From assembly GCA_945870185.1 (NCBI GenBank), contig CAMBRK010000001.1, positions 62,001 to 126,000 on the forward strand: a stretch of 64,000 nt of DNA. The letters run 5' to 3'. Each line of letters opens with the position of its first letter. Position 1 is the first letter of the stretch. This document shows positions 19,204-28,613 of this stretch, one piece after another. The stretch is from Aureispira sp. CCB-QB1. GTDB lineage: Bacteria > Bacteroidota > Bacteroidia > Chitinophagales > Saprospiraceae. Below the pieces are notes generated by a model. It ran no database searches. It saw nothing but the letters and a program-made list of their open reading frames with translations, and was not told where the DNA came from. A program made the position numbers and the translations under genes.

Positions 19204-19237
19204 AAGGGGTGCATCGTAAGGTGCATCCCTTTTTTTG
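19204..19237 (+). terminator. Intrinsic terminator after the giant secreted protein gene
   Basis: aaggggtgcatc and ggtgcatccctt form a stem with G-U wobbles around a short loop, followed by seven T. It begins 28 bp past the stop codon. Confidence 0.85.
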
Positions 19238-19297
19238 ATTTTACTTAAGACTTTTAGAATCCCTTGAAATAACCTTCACCACTTTGTTATATATTTT

Positions 19298-19305
19298 TAC
19301 CTTTG
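19298..19305 (+). promoter_or_regulatory. -7 box TACCTTTG for polA
   Basis: Exact TAnnTTTG match 24 bp upstream of the polA ATG. The nearest TTG elements (19284 and 19264) are too near and too far for an ideal -33 box. Confidence 0.5.
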
Positions 19306-19329
19306 TAACTTAAATATTCAATTTTTAAA

Positions 19330-22134
19330 ATGGAAGATAAAAGGCTTTTCTTATTAGATGGGCACGCATTGGTTTACCGCGCACACTTTGCATTCATTAC
19401 CAGACCACTGATCAATTCCAAAGGGCTCAATACGTCTGCTATCACAGGTTTTGTAAGAACACTGTGGGACCTGATGACTAACCAAAAGCCAACTCACATT
19501 GCGGTAGCCTTCGACCCTAAAGGTGGCACATTCAGACATGAATTTTATCCACAATACAAAGCCAACAGAGATGCACAACCTGAGGATATTACCATAGCAA
19601 TGCAGTATATTCCTAGCATCATTGAAGCTTTTAATATCCCTGTGGTCATGGTTCCCAACTATGAAGCCGATGATGTCATAGGCACCTTAGCCAAACAAGC
19701 AGAAAAAGAAGGTTATACCGTTTATATGGTCACCCCAGACAAAGATTATGCTCAACTAGTTTCAGACAATATATACATGTACAAGCCTGGCCGCCAAGGA
19801 AATGAAGTAGAAATACTTGGAGTGAAGGAGATATTGGCAAATTGGGATATCACCCATGTAGATCAAGTGATTGACGTACTCGGGCTTCAAGGGGACAGTG
19901 TAGATAATATACCGGGTATACCTGGCATCGGCCCAAAAACTGCAGTTACCCTTCTCAAAGATTTTGGCTCTGTGGAAAATATCTTGGCCAATGCAGATAA
20001 ACTCAAAGGCAAGCAAAAAGAAAACGTTATCCAATATGCAGATCAGGCAATGCTATCTAAAAGATTAGCTACTATAGACATCAATGTCCCTATAAACTTT
20101 GATGAAAAACAGTTTAATCTCGATCCGATGAATAAAGAAAAGCTTAAAGAAATCTTTCTTGAGCTAGAGTTTAGGTCTTTGGCACAACAAATATTAGGTG
20201 TCGATACGGTTTCTGGAAATAAAAATCAAGCAGGAGTACAACAGTCCTTATTTGACGATACGACCGCAGCAGTGATTATAAATGATGAAGAAAAAACTAA
20301 TGATTATCAAATAGCTAAAAAACATATTCAAAATACAGACCACAAGTATCATCTTATAGATAGTGATGCAGATATTTTATCACTGGTCACGAAGCTTGAA
20401 TCTAGCAGCACTATAAGTTTTGATACGGAGACTACAGGTATTGATGCTCATCAAGCCGAACTAGTAGGGCTATCGTTTTCTACTACTCCACATGAAGCTT
20501 ATTATGTACCGATTTCAGAAAATCAAGATGAAGCTAAAAACAGACTCAATAAGTTTAAATCTCTTCTTGAAAATCCTAACATATCAAAAATAGGTCAAAA
20601 TATAAAGTATGATATGACCATGATGAAATGGTATGGTATAGAGATGCAAGGTTTTCTTTATGATACCATGATAACACATTATTTATGCGAGCCGGATTTA
20701 AGACATAAATTGGACTATCTAACGGAATCATATCTAGATTATAAGATGGTACCTATTGAAGATTTGATAGGAAAGGGTGGAAAAAATCAGCTAAGCATGC
20801 GTCAGGTATCTGTGGAAAAAGTCAAAGAATATGCTGGAGAAGATGCAGACCTGACCTTACAAATGGTACCCGTTCTAGAAAAAATGATGGCTGAAAATGA
20901 ACTTGATGACTTATACAAAAAGATAGAAGAGCCGCTCATCAGAGTACTATGTGATCTGGAATATGAGGGCATAAGAATAAATGCCGATTTCCTAAATGAA
21001 TACTCCAAAGAACTGGATAAAATAATATTGGAAAAAGAGCAGGAAATTTATAAAAACGCAGGTGTACATTTCAATATTTCTTCTCCTAAACAAGTAGGAG
21101 AAGTTCTTTTCGATCGTCTAAAAATACCATACAGATGGAAGAAAACTTCTTCAGGTCAGTATTCAACTGATGTAGATAAGCTTACAGAGCTTGCGGGTCA
21201 GCATATAGTTATAGATACGATATTGGAATATCGAAAATTTGCTAAATTAAAGTCAACTTATGTAGATGCTTTGCCTACGATGCTCAACCCTCGAACAGGA
21301 AGAATCCATAGCAACTTCAATCAAGCAAGAGCGGCAACAGGAAGACTAAGCTCAGAAAATCCAAACCTACAAAATATACCGATCAAGGATGAAGCTGGAA
21401 GAGAAATCAGAAAAGCCTTTATACCAAGAGATGAAAACCATGTTTTGATGGCTGCCGACTATTCTCAAATAGAGCTTCGCATTATTGCAGAGATTAGTAA
21501 TGACACATCCATGCTTGAAGCCTTCATCGCTGGTAATGACTTTCATAAAGCTACAGCAGCAAAAGTATATGGCGTGCCCTATGATGACGTCACAAGTGAA
21601 CAAAGAAGAAATGCCAAAACGGTCAACTTTTCTATAACTTATGGCGCGGGCGCTACGAATTTGTCGAGGCAACTAGGTATATCTAGAAAAGAAGCCACAG
21701 AGTTGATCCAAAGTTATTTTAAAGAATTCAGTGGTCTCAAAAATTATATGGATGAAACTGTAAATTTTGCCAGAGAAAATGGGTATGTCAAAACACTCTT
21801 GGGAAGAAGGCGCAATCTCAGAGATATCAACTCGCGCAACAGCCTGACCTCATCCAATGCTGAAAGAGTAGCTATCAACACACCTATACAAGGTACGGCA
21901 GCAGACATGATAAAAATCGCCATGATCGATATACATAAAGCTTTTAAAGAAGCCAAACTTCAGTCCCGGATGGTATTACAAGTTCATGACGAATTAGTCT
22001 TCGATGTGTTTACCCCTGAACTAGAACAGGTCAAATATATAGTAAAGGAGAAAATGGCCAATGCAATTCCTAGCCTTCAAGTACCTATCTTGGTAGAAAT
22101 AGGTATTGGCAATAATTGGTTGGAAGCCCATTGA
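19330..22134 (+). CDS. polA: DNA polymerase I
   Basis: 934 residues with all three activities. The 5' nuclease domain (about 1-290) has LFLLDGHALVYRAHFAF, YEADDVIGTLA, GDSVDNIPGIPGIGPKTA. The 3'-5' exonuclease (about 340-520) is apparently active: SFDTETTGID carries the DxE pair, with GQNIKYDMTMM and YAGEDADLTLQ holding the other acidic residues. The polymerase domain has RAATGRLSSENPNLQNIPI, motif A AADYSQIELRI near residue 710, motif B RRNAKTVNFSITYG and motif C QVHDELVFDV near residue 886. It fills gaps in repair and removes Okazaki RNA primers. Confidence 0.97.
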   Translation: MEDKRLFLLDGHALVYRAHFAFITRPLINSKGLNTSAITGFVRTLWDLMTNQKPTHIAVAFDPKGGTFRHEFYPQYKANRDAQPEDITIAMQYIPSIIEAFNIPVVMVPNYEADDVIGTLAKQAEKEGYTVYMVTPDKDYAQLVSDNIYMYKPGRQGNEVEILGVKEILANWDITHVDQVIDVLGLQGDSVDNIPGIPGIGPKTAVTLLKDFGSVENILANADKLKGKQKENVIQYADQAMLSKRLATIDINVPINFDEKQFNLDPMNKEKLKEIFLELEFRSLAQQILGVDTVSGNKNQAGVQQSLFDDTTAAVIINDEEKTNDYQIAKKHIQNTDHKYHLIDSDADILSLVTKLESSSTISFDTETTGIDAHQAELVGLSFSTTPHEAYYVPISENQDEAKNRLNKFKSLLENPNISKIGQNIKYDMTMMKWYGIEMQGFLYDTMITHYLCEPDLRHKLDYLTESYLDYKMVPIEDLIGKGGKNQLSMRQVSVEKVKEYAGEDADLTLQMVPVLEKMMAENELDDLYKKIEEPLIRVLCDLEYEGIRINADFLNEYSKELDKIILEKEQEIYKNAGVHFNISSPKQVGEVLFDRLKIPYRWKKTSSGQYSTDVDKLTELAGQHIVIDTILEYRKFAKLKSTYVDALPTMLNPRTGRIHSNFNQARAATGRLSSENPNLQNIPIKDEAGREIRKAFIPRDENHVLMAADYSQIELRIIAEISNDTSMLEAFIAGNDFHKATAAKVYGVPYDDVTSEQRRNAKTVNFSITYGAGATNLSRQLGISRKEATELIQSYFKEFSGLKNYMDETVNFARENGYVKTLLGRRRNLRDINSRNSLTSSNAERVAINTPIQGTAADMIKIAMIDIHKAFKEAKLQSRMVLQVHDELVFDVFTPELEQVKYIVKEKMANAIPSLQVPILVEIGIGNNWLEAH

Positions 22135-22172
22135 TTTGTATAAACTTATGCGCAAATTAAATATTTTAAATA

Positions 22173-22367
22173 ATGAAAACCTTAGTATACTACACCATTA
22201 CACTTGCTTTAATCGCTTTCACTTATAAAGTCAAAGGGCAGAATAACTTATATAAGAAAAATGATGGTAGTGTATCCGTATATTTTGGTGTTTTTTCTGA
22301 AGATTTAAGAGATCGAGATGCTATAGGTTATGGAGCAAACTATACTAAAAACTACTATATATCATGA
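22173..22367 (+). CDS. Short secreted protein, truncated paralogue of the next gene
   Basis: 64 residues: signal peptide (about 1-22, ending KGQ), then NNLYKKNDGSVSVYFGVFSE and GYGANYT. This aligns with the start of the next protein (NYLYQKDMSGLSGYVNVLTQ and FGADYT) and ends there, so it is a partial copy lacking the remaining 140 residues. Its TGA overlaps the ATG of the next gene (ATGA at 22364-22367), indicating translational coupling. It may be a relic of a tandem duplication. Confidence 0.6.
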   Translation: MKTLVYYTITLALIAFTYKVKGQNNLYKKNDGSVSVYFGVFSEDLRDRDAIGYGANYTKNYYIS

Positions 22368-22969
22368 AACTAAAATTGTATCTATTTGTCCTTGCTTTGT
22401 TTTATTTAAACATTATTCATACCCAGAATTACCTCTATCAAAAAGATATGAGTGGCTTATCGGGTTATGTAAATGTACTCACTCAAGCTAAACTAGATGA
22501 TTCTCCAGGTTTTAGCTTTGGGGCTGATTATACATTTGACGGAACAGCAAGCTTAGGTGTAAAAAGAACCCAACTTAAATCAAAAAATATATTTGATGAC
22601 TCAGATACAGGATACTATACATTTAACTTTAGTGTCACACCGTTAAAGTTAAAAAAAGGTAAAACAACTTATAGTATACCTCTAGTTGCAGAATTAAATC
22701 TTTACAATAAGGAACAATTTTTTTCATACGGCATAAGATTCGCCGCATATAATGAGTTTGGCAATAATTCATTTTTTCTTCCTGTAGTGTCAGTTTTAAA
22801 TCAACCATCATTTACCGACTTAGGTCAAAAATATGTTAATGTAGTTTTTGAAGCCAATTTGATGTTTCAATATTTTAAAATTGCTCCTTTAGTTTCTGTT
22901 TCTGAAGGTAAAGTGAGATTCGGTCTTTCTCTTGGGTTTGCTTGGTTTTATAAATCAGAAGATGAATGA
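22364..22969 (+). CDS. Secreted beta-barrel-like protein of unknown function
   Basis: 201 residues with a signal peptide (LYLFVLALFYLNIIHTQ) and about eight amphipathic strands with aromatic ends (SLGVKRTQL, GYYTFNFSVTPLKL, YSIPLVAELNLY, FFSYGIRFAAYNEF, KVRFGLSLGFAWFYKSE). This suggests a small outer-membrane barrel. It ends in EDE, and the following small gene starts within it. I do not recognise a family. Confidence 0.75.
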   Translation: MKLKLYLFVLALFYLNIIHTQNYLYQKDMSGLSGYVNVLTQAKLDDSPGFSFGADYTFDGTASLGVKRTQLKSKNIFDDSDTGYYTFNFSVTPLKLKKGKTTYSIPLVAELNLYNKEQFFSYGIRFAAYNEFGNNSFFLPVVSVLNQPSFTDLGQKYVNVVFEANLMFQYFKIAPLVSVSEGKVRFGLSLGFAWFYKSEDE

Positions 22970-23174
22970 CAAGTACTATATTGAAGATAAAGCCCAACGT
23001 AAAATGGATCCTTTTTTAAACTTTATAGTCCTAGTTGTATTGTTTATGTATTCAGAGCTATATCTTGCTGTGTTATTTCGGTATCAAATTGTCGGAATTT
23101 CACAACATATTGATAATCATTGTACTAATTTATTAATTGGATGGAAAACCAAATACCTCAGATACAGATTTTAA
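22962..23174 (+). CDS. Possible small single-helix membrane protein
   Basis: 70 residues from ATG at 22962, overlapping the previous stop by 8 bp and the start of uvrA by 34 bp. It has one hydrophobic helix (FLNFIVLVVLFMYSELYLAVLF). It has no recognised family, and the 3' overlap with uvrA weakens the case. Its position suits a third cistron of the 22173-22969 cluster. Confidence 0.35.
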   Translation: MNDKYYIEDKAQRKMDPFLNFIVLVVLFMYSELYLAVLFRYQIVGISQHIDNHCTNLLIGWKTKYLRYRF

Positions 23175-25975
23175 AACCTGACGTTGACAATAAAGAAGAG
23201 ATTAGAAAATATATTCATATCAAAGGTGCCAGATCCAACAATCTCAAAGATATTGAATTATTCATACCCAAAAATAAGCTAGTTGTAGTTACAGGTGTTT
23301 CCGGATCGGGTAAGTCTTCCTTGATCATAGATACTCTTTACGCAGAAGGCCAACGTAGATATGTAGAAAGTCTTTCTTCCTATGCTCGGCAGTTTTTAGA
23401 CAGAATGAAAAAGCCTGAAGTGGACTTTATAAAAGGTATTAGTCCAGCTATCGCAATCGAACAAAAAGTAAGCACATCCAATGCCAGATCTACAGTAGGA
23501 TCGATGACAGAAATCTACGACTACATGCGATTGCTTTTTGCACGTATAGGTAAGACCAACTCTCCTGTGACGGGAGATGAGGTTAAAAAACACCAAGTCA
23601 GTGATGTAGTCCAATATATCTTTAATCTGACGGCAGGTACCAAAATAGTTTTACTCATTCCTTTACAAAAAAGACATGAACGCACTATAGGCCAGGAGCT
23701 CAACCTATTGATGCAAAAAGGTTTTTCGAGAGTGCGATATAATAATCAAACCCAAAATCTAGAAGATCTCATCGCAGATACGGAGATCCGACATGACCTA
23801 TCTGTAACTGAAAGTGAATACGATATCAAAATCATTATAGACCGTTTTGTGGTCAATGATGATGACGAAAACAAAAAAAGAGTAGCTGACTCCATCACAG
23901 CTGCTTTTTCTGAATCGGAAGGCGAATGTATAGTAAGTATTGTAGATGATGAAGAAAGGCATTTCAATAACAGATTTGAACTGGACGGCATTACCTTTCT
24001 AGAGCCCAATCACCAAATGTTTAATTATAACAATCCATACGGCGCCTGCCCCAAATGTGAAGGTTATGGTAAAATGCTCGGCATAGATCCTGAAAAAGTC
24101 ATTTCTGACGAAACGCTATCGGTATTTCAGGAAGCGGTATCGTGTTGGAACGGTGAGAAAGGAAAACTTTGGTTAAACCATTTGGTAACCCAAGCTTCAA
24201 AATTTGACTTTCCCATCCATAAACCTTACAAAGAGCTCACAGATGCCCAAAAAGAATTGTTGTGGACCGGAAATGCTTATTTTGACGGTATAGATGCTTT
24301 TTTTCAAGAATTAGAAGACGGAAGTTACAAGATACAAAACCGTGTCATGCTTTCCCGATACCGTGGCAAAACCGTATGTAATGTCTGTAAAGGTGGTCGA
24401 CTCAGAAAGGAAGCCACCTATGTAAAAATATGTGGTAAAGACATCACCCAACTCATCCATGTGCCCATAGACGAATTGTTACCCTTTTTTACATCTTTGG
24501 AGCTATCCGATCACGATGCTAAAATTGCAGATCGCATCCTAACAGAAATCAAAAATAGACTGAACACAATGATAGACATAGGTCTTGGGTATTTGACTAT
24601 CGATCGTCTAGCGAGCACACTGAGTGGTGGAGAGACTCAAAGAATCAACCTGACACGTACGTTGGGCAGTAATCTTACGAGTTCACTCTATATACTCGAC
24701 GAACCTAGTGTAGGCTTGCATCCCAAAGATACCGAAAAACTAGTGGCAGTACTGAAAAGACTACGCAACCTGGGCAATACCGTAGTGGTCATCGAGCATG
24801 AAGAAGCCGTAATCCGCAATGCAGATTATATCGTAGATATAGGTCCTGAAGCAGGTATTCATGGCGGACATCTGGTATTTGCAGGCCATTATGCCGATTT
24901 TATAAGTGGTCAACACCCCAATCTAACGTCCGACTATCTTACTGGTATAAGAAAAATCCAATATCCGGAAACCAAACGGAAGCTCATCCAAAAAATTTAT
25001 CTGAAAGGTGCTCGACAGCACAATCTCAAAAATATAGACGTAGCTATACCGCTCCAAGCCATGACTGTGGTAACAGGCGTATCTGGCTCGGGCAAAACAA
25101 GCTTGGTTAAACATATAATTTTTCCTGCGTTAAAGCTTTTGGTCAATGATCCCATAGCGATTGCTCCAGGCAGACACGAACAAATCAAGGGTGATACCAA
25201 GCAGATCAAGATGGTGGAAATGATCAGTCAAAGCCCTATAGGCAAGTCTTCTCGTAGCAATCCTGTCACTTATGTAAAGGCATATGACGATATCCGAAAA
25301 TTATTTGCAGATCAGCAACTATCCAAGATCAAGGGCTACGAACCCAAACACTTTTCCTTTAACGTCGAAGGTGGACGATGCGAAACCTGCAAAGGAGAAG
25401 GATATCTTACGGTAGAAATGCAGTTTCTAGCCGATGTCACCCTTCTATGCGAAGAATGCAGCGGCAAAAGGTTCAAGAAGGAAGTATTAGAAGTCACTTA
25501 TCAGGACAAAAGTATTTTTGATGTTCTGGAAATGAGTATAGAAGAATCTTTGGAATTCTTTAAGAATAAGAAAAATATACTGGCTAGATTACAACCCTTG
25601 TACGATGTGGGCCTAGGATATATCAAACTAGGACAATCATCTAGTACCCTATCTGGTGGAGAAGCCCAAAGGGTAAAACTAGCCAGCTTCCTTACAAAAG
25701 AATATACATGCAAAAATATCTTTTTTATCTTTGACGAGCCTACTACTGGGCTTCACTTCCATGATGTCAATAAGCTAATGGATGCCTTCAATTCTTTAGT
25801 AGAAAATGGTCATACGGTACTCATAGTAGAGCACAATATGGATGTGATACGCGCCGCAGACTACGTGATAGACCTGGGACCCACAGGTGGTAAAGATGGT
25901 GGTCATCTCCTTTTCGAAGGGAGACCGGAAGATCTTAAAGGTGTAAAAGGATCATTTACTGGGCAGTTTTTGTAA
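23141..25975 (+). CDS. uvrA: UvrABC excinuclease subunit A
   Basis: 944 residues, full-length damage-recognition ATPase of nucleotide excision repair. Two ABC modules: Walker A GVSGSGKSS near residue 52 and GVSGSGKTS near residue 646; signatures LSGGETQRI and LSGGEAQRV; Walker B YILDEPSVGLH and FIFDEPTTGLH. Zinc-binding cysteines are visible: CPKC near residue 303, CNVC near residue 413 and the CETCKGEGYLTVEM / CEEC pair near residues 747-774. The N-terminal IHIKGARSNNLKDIEL is typical. It starts ATG at 23141. Confidence 0.97.
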   Translation: MENQIPQIQILKPDVDNKEEIRKYIHIKGARSNNLKDIELFIPKNKLVVVTGVSGSGKSSLIIDTLYAEGQRRYVESLSSYARQFLDRMKKPEVDFIKGISPAIAIEQKVSTSNARSTVGSMTEIYDYMRLLFARIGKTNSPVTGDEVKKHQVSDVVQYIFNLTAGTKIVLLIPLQKRHERTIGQELNLLMQKGFSRVRYNNQTQNLEDLIADTEIRHDLSVTESEYDIKIIIDRFVVNDDDENKKRVADSITAAFSESEGECIVSIVDDEERHFNNRFELDGITFLEPNHQMFNYNNPYGACPKCEGYGKMLGIDPEKVISDETLSVFQEAVSCWNGEKGKLWLNHLVTQASKFDFPIHKPYKELTDAQKELLWTGNAYFDGIDAFFQELEDGSYKIQNRVMLSRYRGKTVCNVCKGGRLRKEATYVKICGKDITQLIHVPIDELLPFFTSLELSDHDAKIADRILTEIKNRLNTMIDIGLGYLTIDRLASTLSGGETQRINLTRTLGSNLTSSLYILDEPSVGLHPKDTEKLVAVLKRLRNLGNTVVVIEHEEAVIRNADYIVDIGPEAGIHGGHLVFAGHYADFISGQHPNLTSDYLTGIRKIQYPETKRKLIQKIYLKGARQHNLKNIDVAIPLQAMTVVTGVSGSGKTSLVKHIIFPALKLLVNDPIAIAPGRHEQIKGDTKQIKMVEMISQSPIGKSSRSNPVTYVKAYDDIRKLFADQQLSKIKGYEPKHFSFNVEGGRCETCKGEGYLTVEMQFLADVTLLCEECSGKRFKKEVLEVTYQDKSIFDVLEMSIEESLEFFKNKKNILARLQPLYDVGLGYIKLGQSSSTLSGGEAQRVKLASFLTKEYTCKNIFFIFDEPTTGLHFHDVNKLMDAFNSLVENGHTVLIVEHNMDVIRAADYVIDLGPTGGKDGGHLLFEGRPEDLKGVKGSFTGQFL

Positions 25976-26060
25976 TTAAAAATAATCCAAGCGTCCAATT
26001 TATAGAACTAATTTCAAAAGATTGAAATTACGAAATCATTCATCTCTTAGGTAAAGAATA

Positions 26061-26975
26061 TTAGCTATAACTTTCCTCGACCAAAAAAATATGTGGTAAT
26101 GTAACACAAGCAATAAAAATCAAAAATGTACTAATTATAGAAACATCAGGTAAAACATATTGATGTCCCGCAACCATAGCTACAAAACCCAAAACAGCTA
26201 ATATTGTATAAGGTGCTGCTTGTTGATAATAATGAATGATTGTAAAGTTTGGCCAAAGTTTCTTATAAAAAGTCAGCTGATTCAATAAAGACCCTAGCGA
26301 ATGCCAAAGCGTAAAATAGATTGTAAAACCAACTAACATAGGTGTAAAATAAAACATCACGGACAAAATCAATATTTTACCTATTTCCTTCCAAAGCCTT
26401 TCAAAAGAAATGGAATTAGATATTCTTAACAAAAATACTAAACCTAAATTGATGCAAACGATCCATAGCTGAACATCATTCATAGTAGATTGATTAATGT
26501 CAGGTAAAGTACCAATAACCTGACTAATTACGGTTTTACTTTCATCCCAATGCCACAAAACCGCACCGCCTATAGCAAATAATCCCCAGAAAATATTCAA
26601 GATAATTATAAAAAGCTTAGGCAACGAAACGTTTTCCCAATTTGATTGCCCAAAATGATACGAAGAAATCAATATGAAAATAATGAAAGATACTGCAGGA
26701 AAAATCATCCATAGGACAAGAAAACCAAAGACAGCAAATAAATAGGTCATAAAAAACTTTATAATTTGCTGTTTTGTAAGCAGAGATTTATTTAATCTCT
26801 TAAACAAAAGATAATCTGTAGCACCATGTGGTAGACCTATAGCCAACACTAAAATCCCTAATAGTGGATACTGTATATATTCAAGATAATCAGAAAATAT
26901 CAAGCCCATCAATGCAAAAACTAGCGATATGACTACCACTGGCAAAACAATTTTTATACTTGCACTCTCAGACAT
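26061..26975 (-). CDS. blh: Brp/Blh-family beta-carotene 15,15'-dioxygenase
   Basis: 304 residues, about eight membrane helices. It cleaves beta-carotene to two retinals, the chromophore of rhodopsin. Conserved histidines expected to bind iron are present in GLPHGATDYLL, SSYHFGQSNWE, YFTLWHSLGSL and CVTLPHIFLVE. It lies 90 bp downstream of the rhodopsin gene on the same strand, with a terminator-like hairpin between them. The carotenoid pathway itself (crtEBIY) is not in the window. Confidence 0.92.
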   Translation of the reverse strand: MSESASIKIVLPVVVISLVFALMGLIFSDYLEYIQYPLLGILVLAIGLPHGATDYLLFKRLNKSLLTKQQIIKFFMTYLFAVFGFLVLWMIFPAVSFIIFILISSYHFGQSNWENVSLPKLFIIILNIFWGLFAIGGAVLWHWDESKTVISQVIGTLPDINQSTMNDVQLWIVCINLGLVFLLRISNSISFERLWKEIGKILILSVMFYFTPMLVGFTIYFTLWHSLGSLLNQLTFYKKLWPNFTIIHYYQQAAPYTILAVLGFVAMVAGHQYVLPDVSIISTFLIFIACVTLPHIFLVEESYS

Positions 26976-27004
26976 TTTGTTTTATGGATTGTTATTCTTA
27001 AAAA

Positions 27005-27039
27005 AGGACCGATAGCAAAAATTTAATACTACCGGTCCT
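27005..27039 (-). terminator. Terminator or attenuator between rhodopsin and blh
   Basis: Arms aggaccgatag (27005-27015) and ctaccggtcct (27029-27039) pair nearly perfectly, followed on the minus strand by six T (26999-27005). It sits between the rhodopsin stop at 27066 and the blh start at 26975, so it would reduce read-through into blh and give more opsin than dioxygenase. Confidence 0.7.
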
Positions 27040-27065
27040 CATTATTTTTTTGTGGTTATAATCTA

Positions 27066-27842
27066 TTATGCGTTGCTTTTTGAAGAGCCAACCGCCAAAC
27101 TATAAATTACTAAACCAAATCCAATTTTGTTGACAGCGTCACCGATGTTATAAATAAGATCCATATTTTTCACATCGATCACATTTCTAAGCCATCCGTC
27201 TGTTTCGATTGCCATGTAACCAAGTGGATAAATTGCCCAACCTACTAGAATAAACCAACCAAGCACTTTGAATGCACTTTGGAGTTTGGCATCATTGGAA
27301 TTTCCAGCCAATTTACTAGCAGAACCAAACCACACTTCATAAACAATACCTGCATAACCTACTGTAGAAATGATACCCCAAAGGACACTATTGTCTCTGT
27401 AAGCTGTTTCTCCTAAATAACCAGCTACAAGCATCAATAATGAGTAACCGATCATTTTCCACAATAAAGAAATTGGAGCACCAAATGCTCTTAAAATTAA
27501 GTAAAACTCTACACACATCAATGGAACCGTAAGTATCCAGTCAATGTATCTGAGTTGGGTAGGAGATTCGCCTGTGGTAATCCACACATCTCTCATGTAA
27601 AAATAATGAACAGCAGCAATCATTGTGATTAATCCTGCTATCAATAAAGATGTCTTCCATTTGCCTTCTACTTGAGACCTTTCAAAGAAAAAGAAAACCG
27701 ACGCGGCAAACATTGCCATGTAACCAATGAAGAAAGTAAAACCAACATAATCATTGGCAGCAAGGGACCCTGCTAAATTAAAAGTTGTGAGTGAAAAGAT
27801 CATAAATATAAATTGTTTGGTGATTCGTTGAATATTCAACAT
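27066..27842 (-). CDS. Proteorhodopsin/xanthorhodopsin-type light-driven proton pump
   Basis: 258 residues: a signal peptide (cleavage likely after GSLA near residue 28) and seven helices. Helix C reads RYIDWILTVPLMCVEFYLIL, giving the D-T-E motif (Asp101, Thr105, Glu112) of outward proton pumps rather than the NDQ sodium or NTQ chloride motifs. Met109 is at the spectral tuning site, consistent with green absorption. His79 (AAVHYFYMRDVW) is the counterion-linked histidine and Lys239 (DAVNKIGFG) binds retinal. In helix E WGIIST places Gly156 where bacteriorhodopsin has Trp138, which is the fenestration residue in carotenoid-binding xanthorhodopsin. Its partner blh is downstream. Confidence 0.95.
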   Translation of the reverse strand: MLNIQRITKQFIFMIFSLTTFNLAGSLAANDYVGFTFFIGYMAMFAASVFFFFERSQVEGKWKTSLLIAGLITMIAAVHYFYMRDVWITTGESPTQLRYIDWILTVPLMCVEFYLILRAFGAPISLLWKMIGYSLLMLVAGYLGETAYRDNSVLWGIISTVGYAGIVYEVWFGSASKLAGNSNDAKLQSAFKVLGWFILVGWAIYPLGYMAIETDGWLRNVIDVKNMDLIYNIGDAVNKIGFGLVIYSLAVGSSKSNA

Positions 27843-27881
27843 CCCATAAACATAGATTTCAAAACAATGTTTAAGAAAATG

Positions 27882-27923
27882 TTAATTTTTTTTAATTTTT
27901 TTAATTTTTTTTAATTTTTTTAA
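27882..27923. repeat. Phased A/T tracts upstream of the rhodopsin gene
   Basis: Five AA steps at 27884, 27894, 27903, 27913 and 27922 are separated by runs of 7-8 T, a period of 9-10 bp close to one helical turn. It lies 40 bp upstream of the rhodopsin ATG. This may be intrinsically bent promoter DNA, or simply a slippage-prone tract. Confidence 0.6.
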
Positions 27924-28476
27924 CCATAATAAATTTCAATGTTTTTATTTCCAAAATAATTTGAAAAGGTATTATCAATATATACCGTTCTTAAGGAGTG
28001 GTTGCTTTTTCATCTTGGACTACGAGATTTACGAAGTATATTACCTTTTTGTAATGCTGTGTATTAATATTTATTATTAGGACATATCTGACATCAAATT
28101 ATAAAATGAACTGCATAATAAATCTGGAAGAAAAAGATTCGAAAAAATAAAAACATTATTCGGTATCATTATAATAATATCAAAATGACATCACAAAAAC
28201 AATAATAAAAAAAATCTTTCCTGATCAAATGTGGTATATCTCTGCTAGTTACACTGAAATCATGGAGCCAAAACAGTTTAAATACTTTAAAACATTAAAA
28301 TAACAAATATTAGTGCACAAAGGTGTTCAGTTTCTAATTTGATTTTCTTTGCTATAAATTACTCTTCTTTTGATAGTTAAATACAAATAAAGTGCGTTTT
28401 ACTGACTCGAGACTCTCATTTTAAAATATATACTACTGCTTCACAAATCACAATTAATAAAATAAAATTTGAAGAC
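27924..28476. other. AT-rich intergenic region between the rhodopsin gene and the split small gene
   Basis: No gene seen. Several short poly-A and poly-T runs; no clear promoter or hairpin beyond the phased tract. It separates divergent genes (rhodopsin on minus, the interrupted gene on plus). Confidence 0.5.
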
Positions 28477-28512
28477 ATGTTTAAAAAGTTTACAATAACA
28501 GACAAATTATTA

Positions 28513-28520
28513 TTTGTATT
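28513..28520 (+). repeat. Left copy of IS66 target-site duplication
   Basis: tttgtatt directly outside the left end of the element. The right copy is tttgtatc (29857-29864), 7 of 8 bases identical. An 8-bp duplication is what the IS66 family makes. Confidence 0.8.
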
Positions 28521-28536
28521 GTAAGCATCCGACGAA
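28521..28536 (+). repeat. IS66 element inverted repeat, left
   Basis: gtaagcatccgacgaa; the exact complement lies at 29841-29856. Confidence 0.85.
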
Positions 28537-28613
28537 CTACGTTGTCTGATTTAATGATGTAAGATAAGCATCTGGGGATAATGTACCGATCTCAGATGTT
28601 TTGGCTGAAGGAA

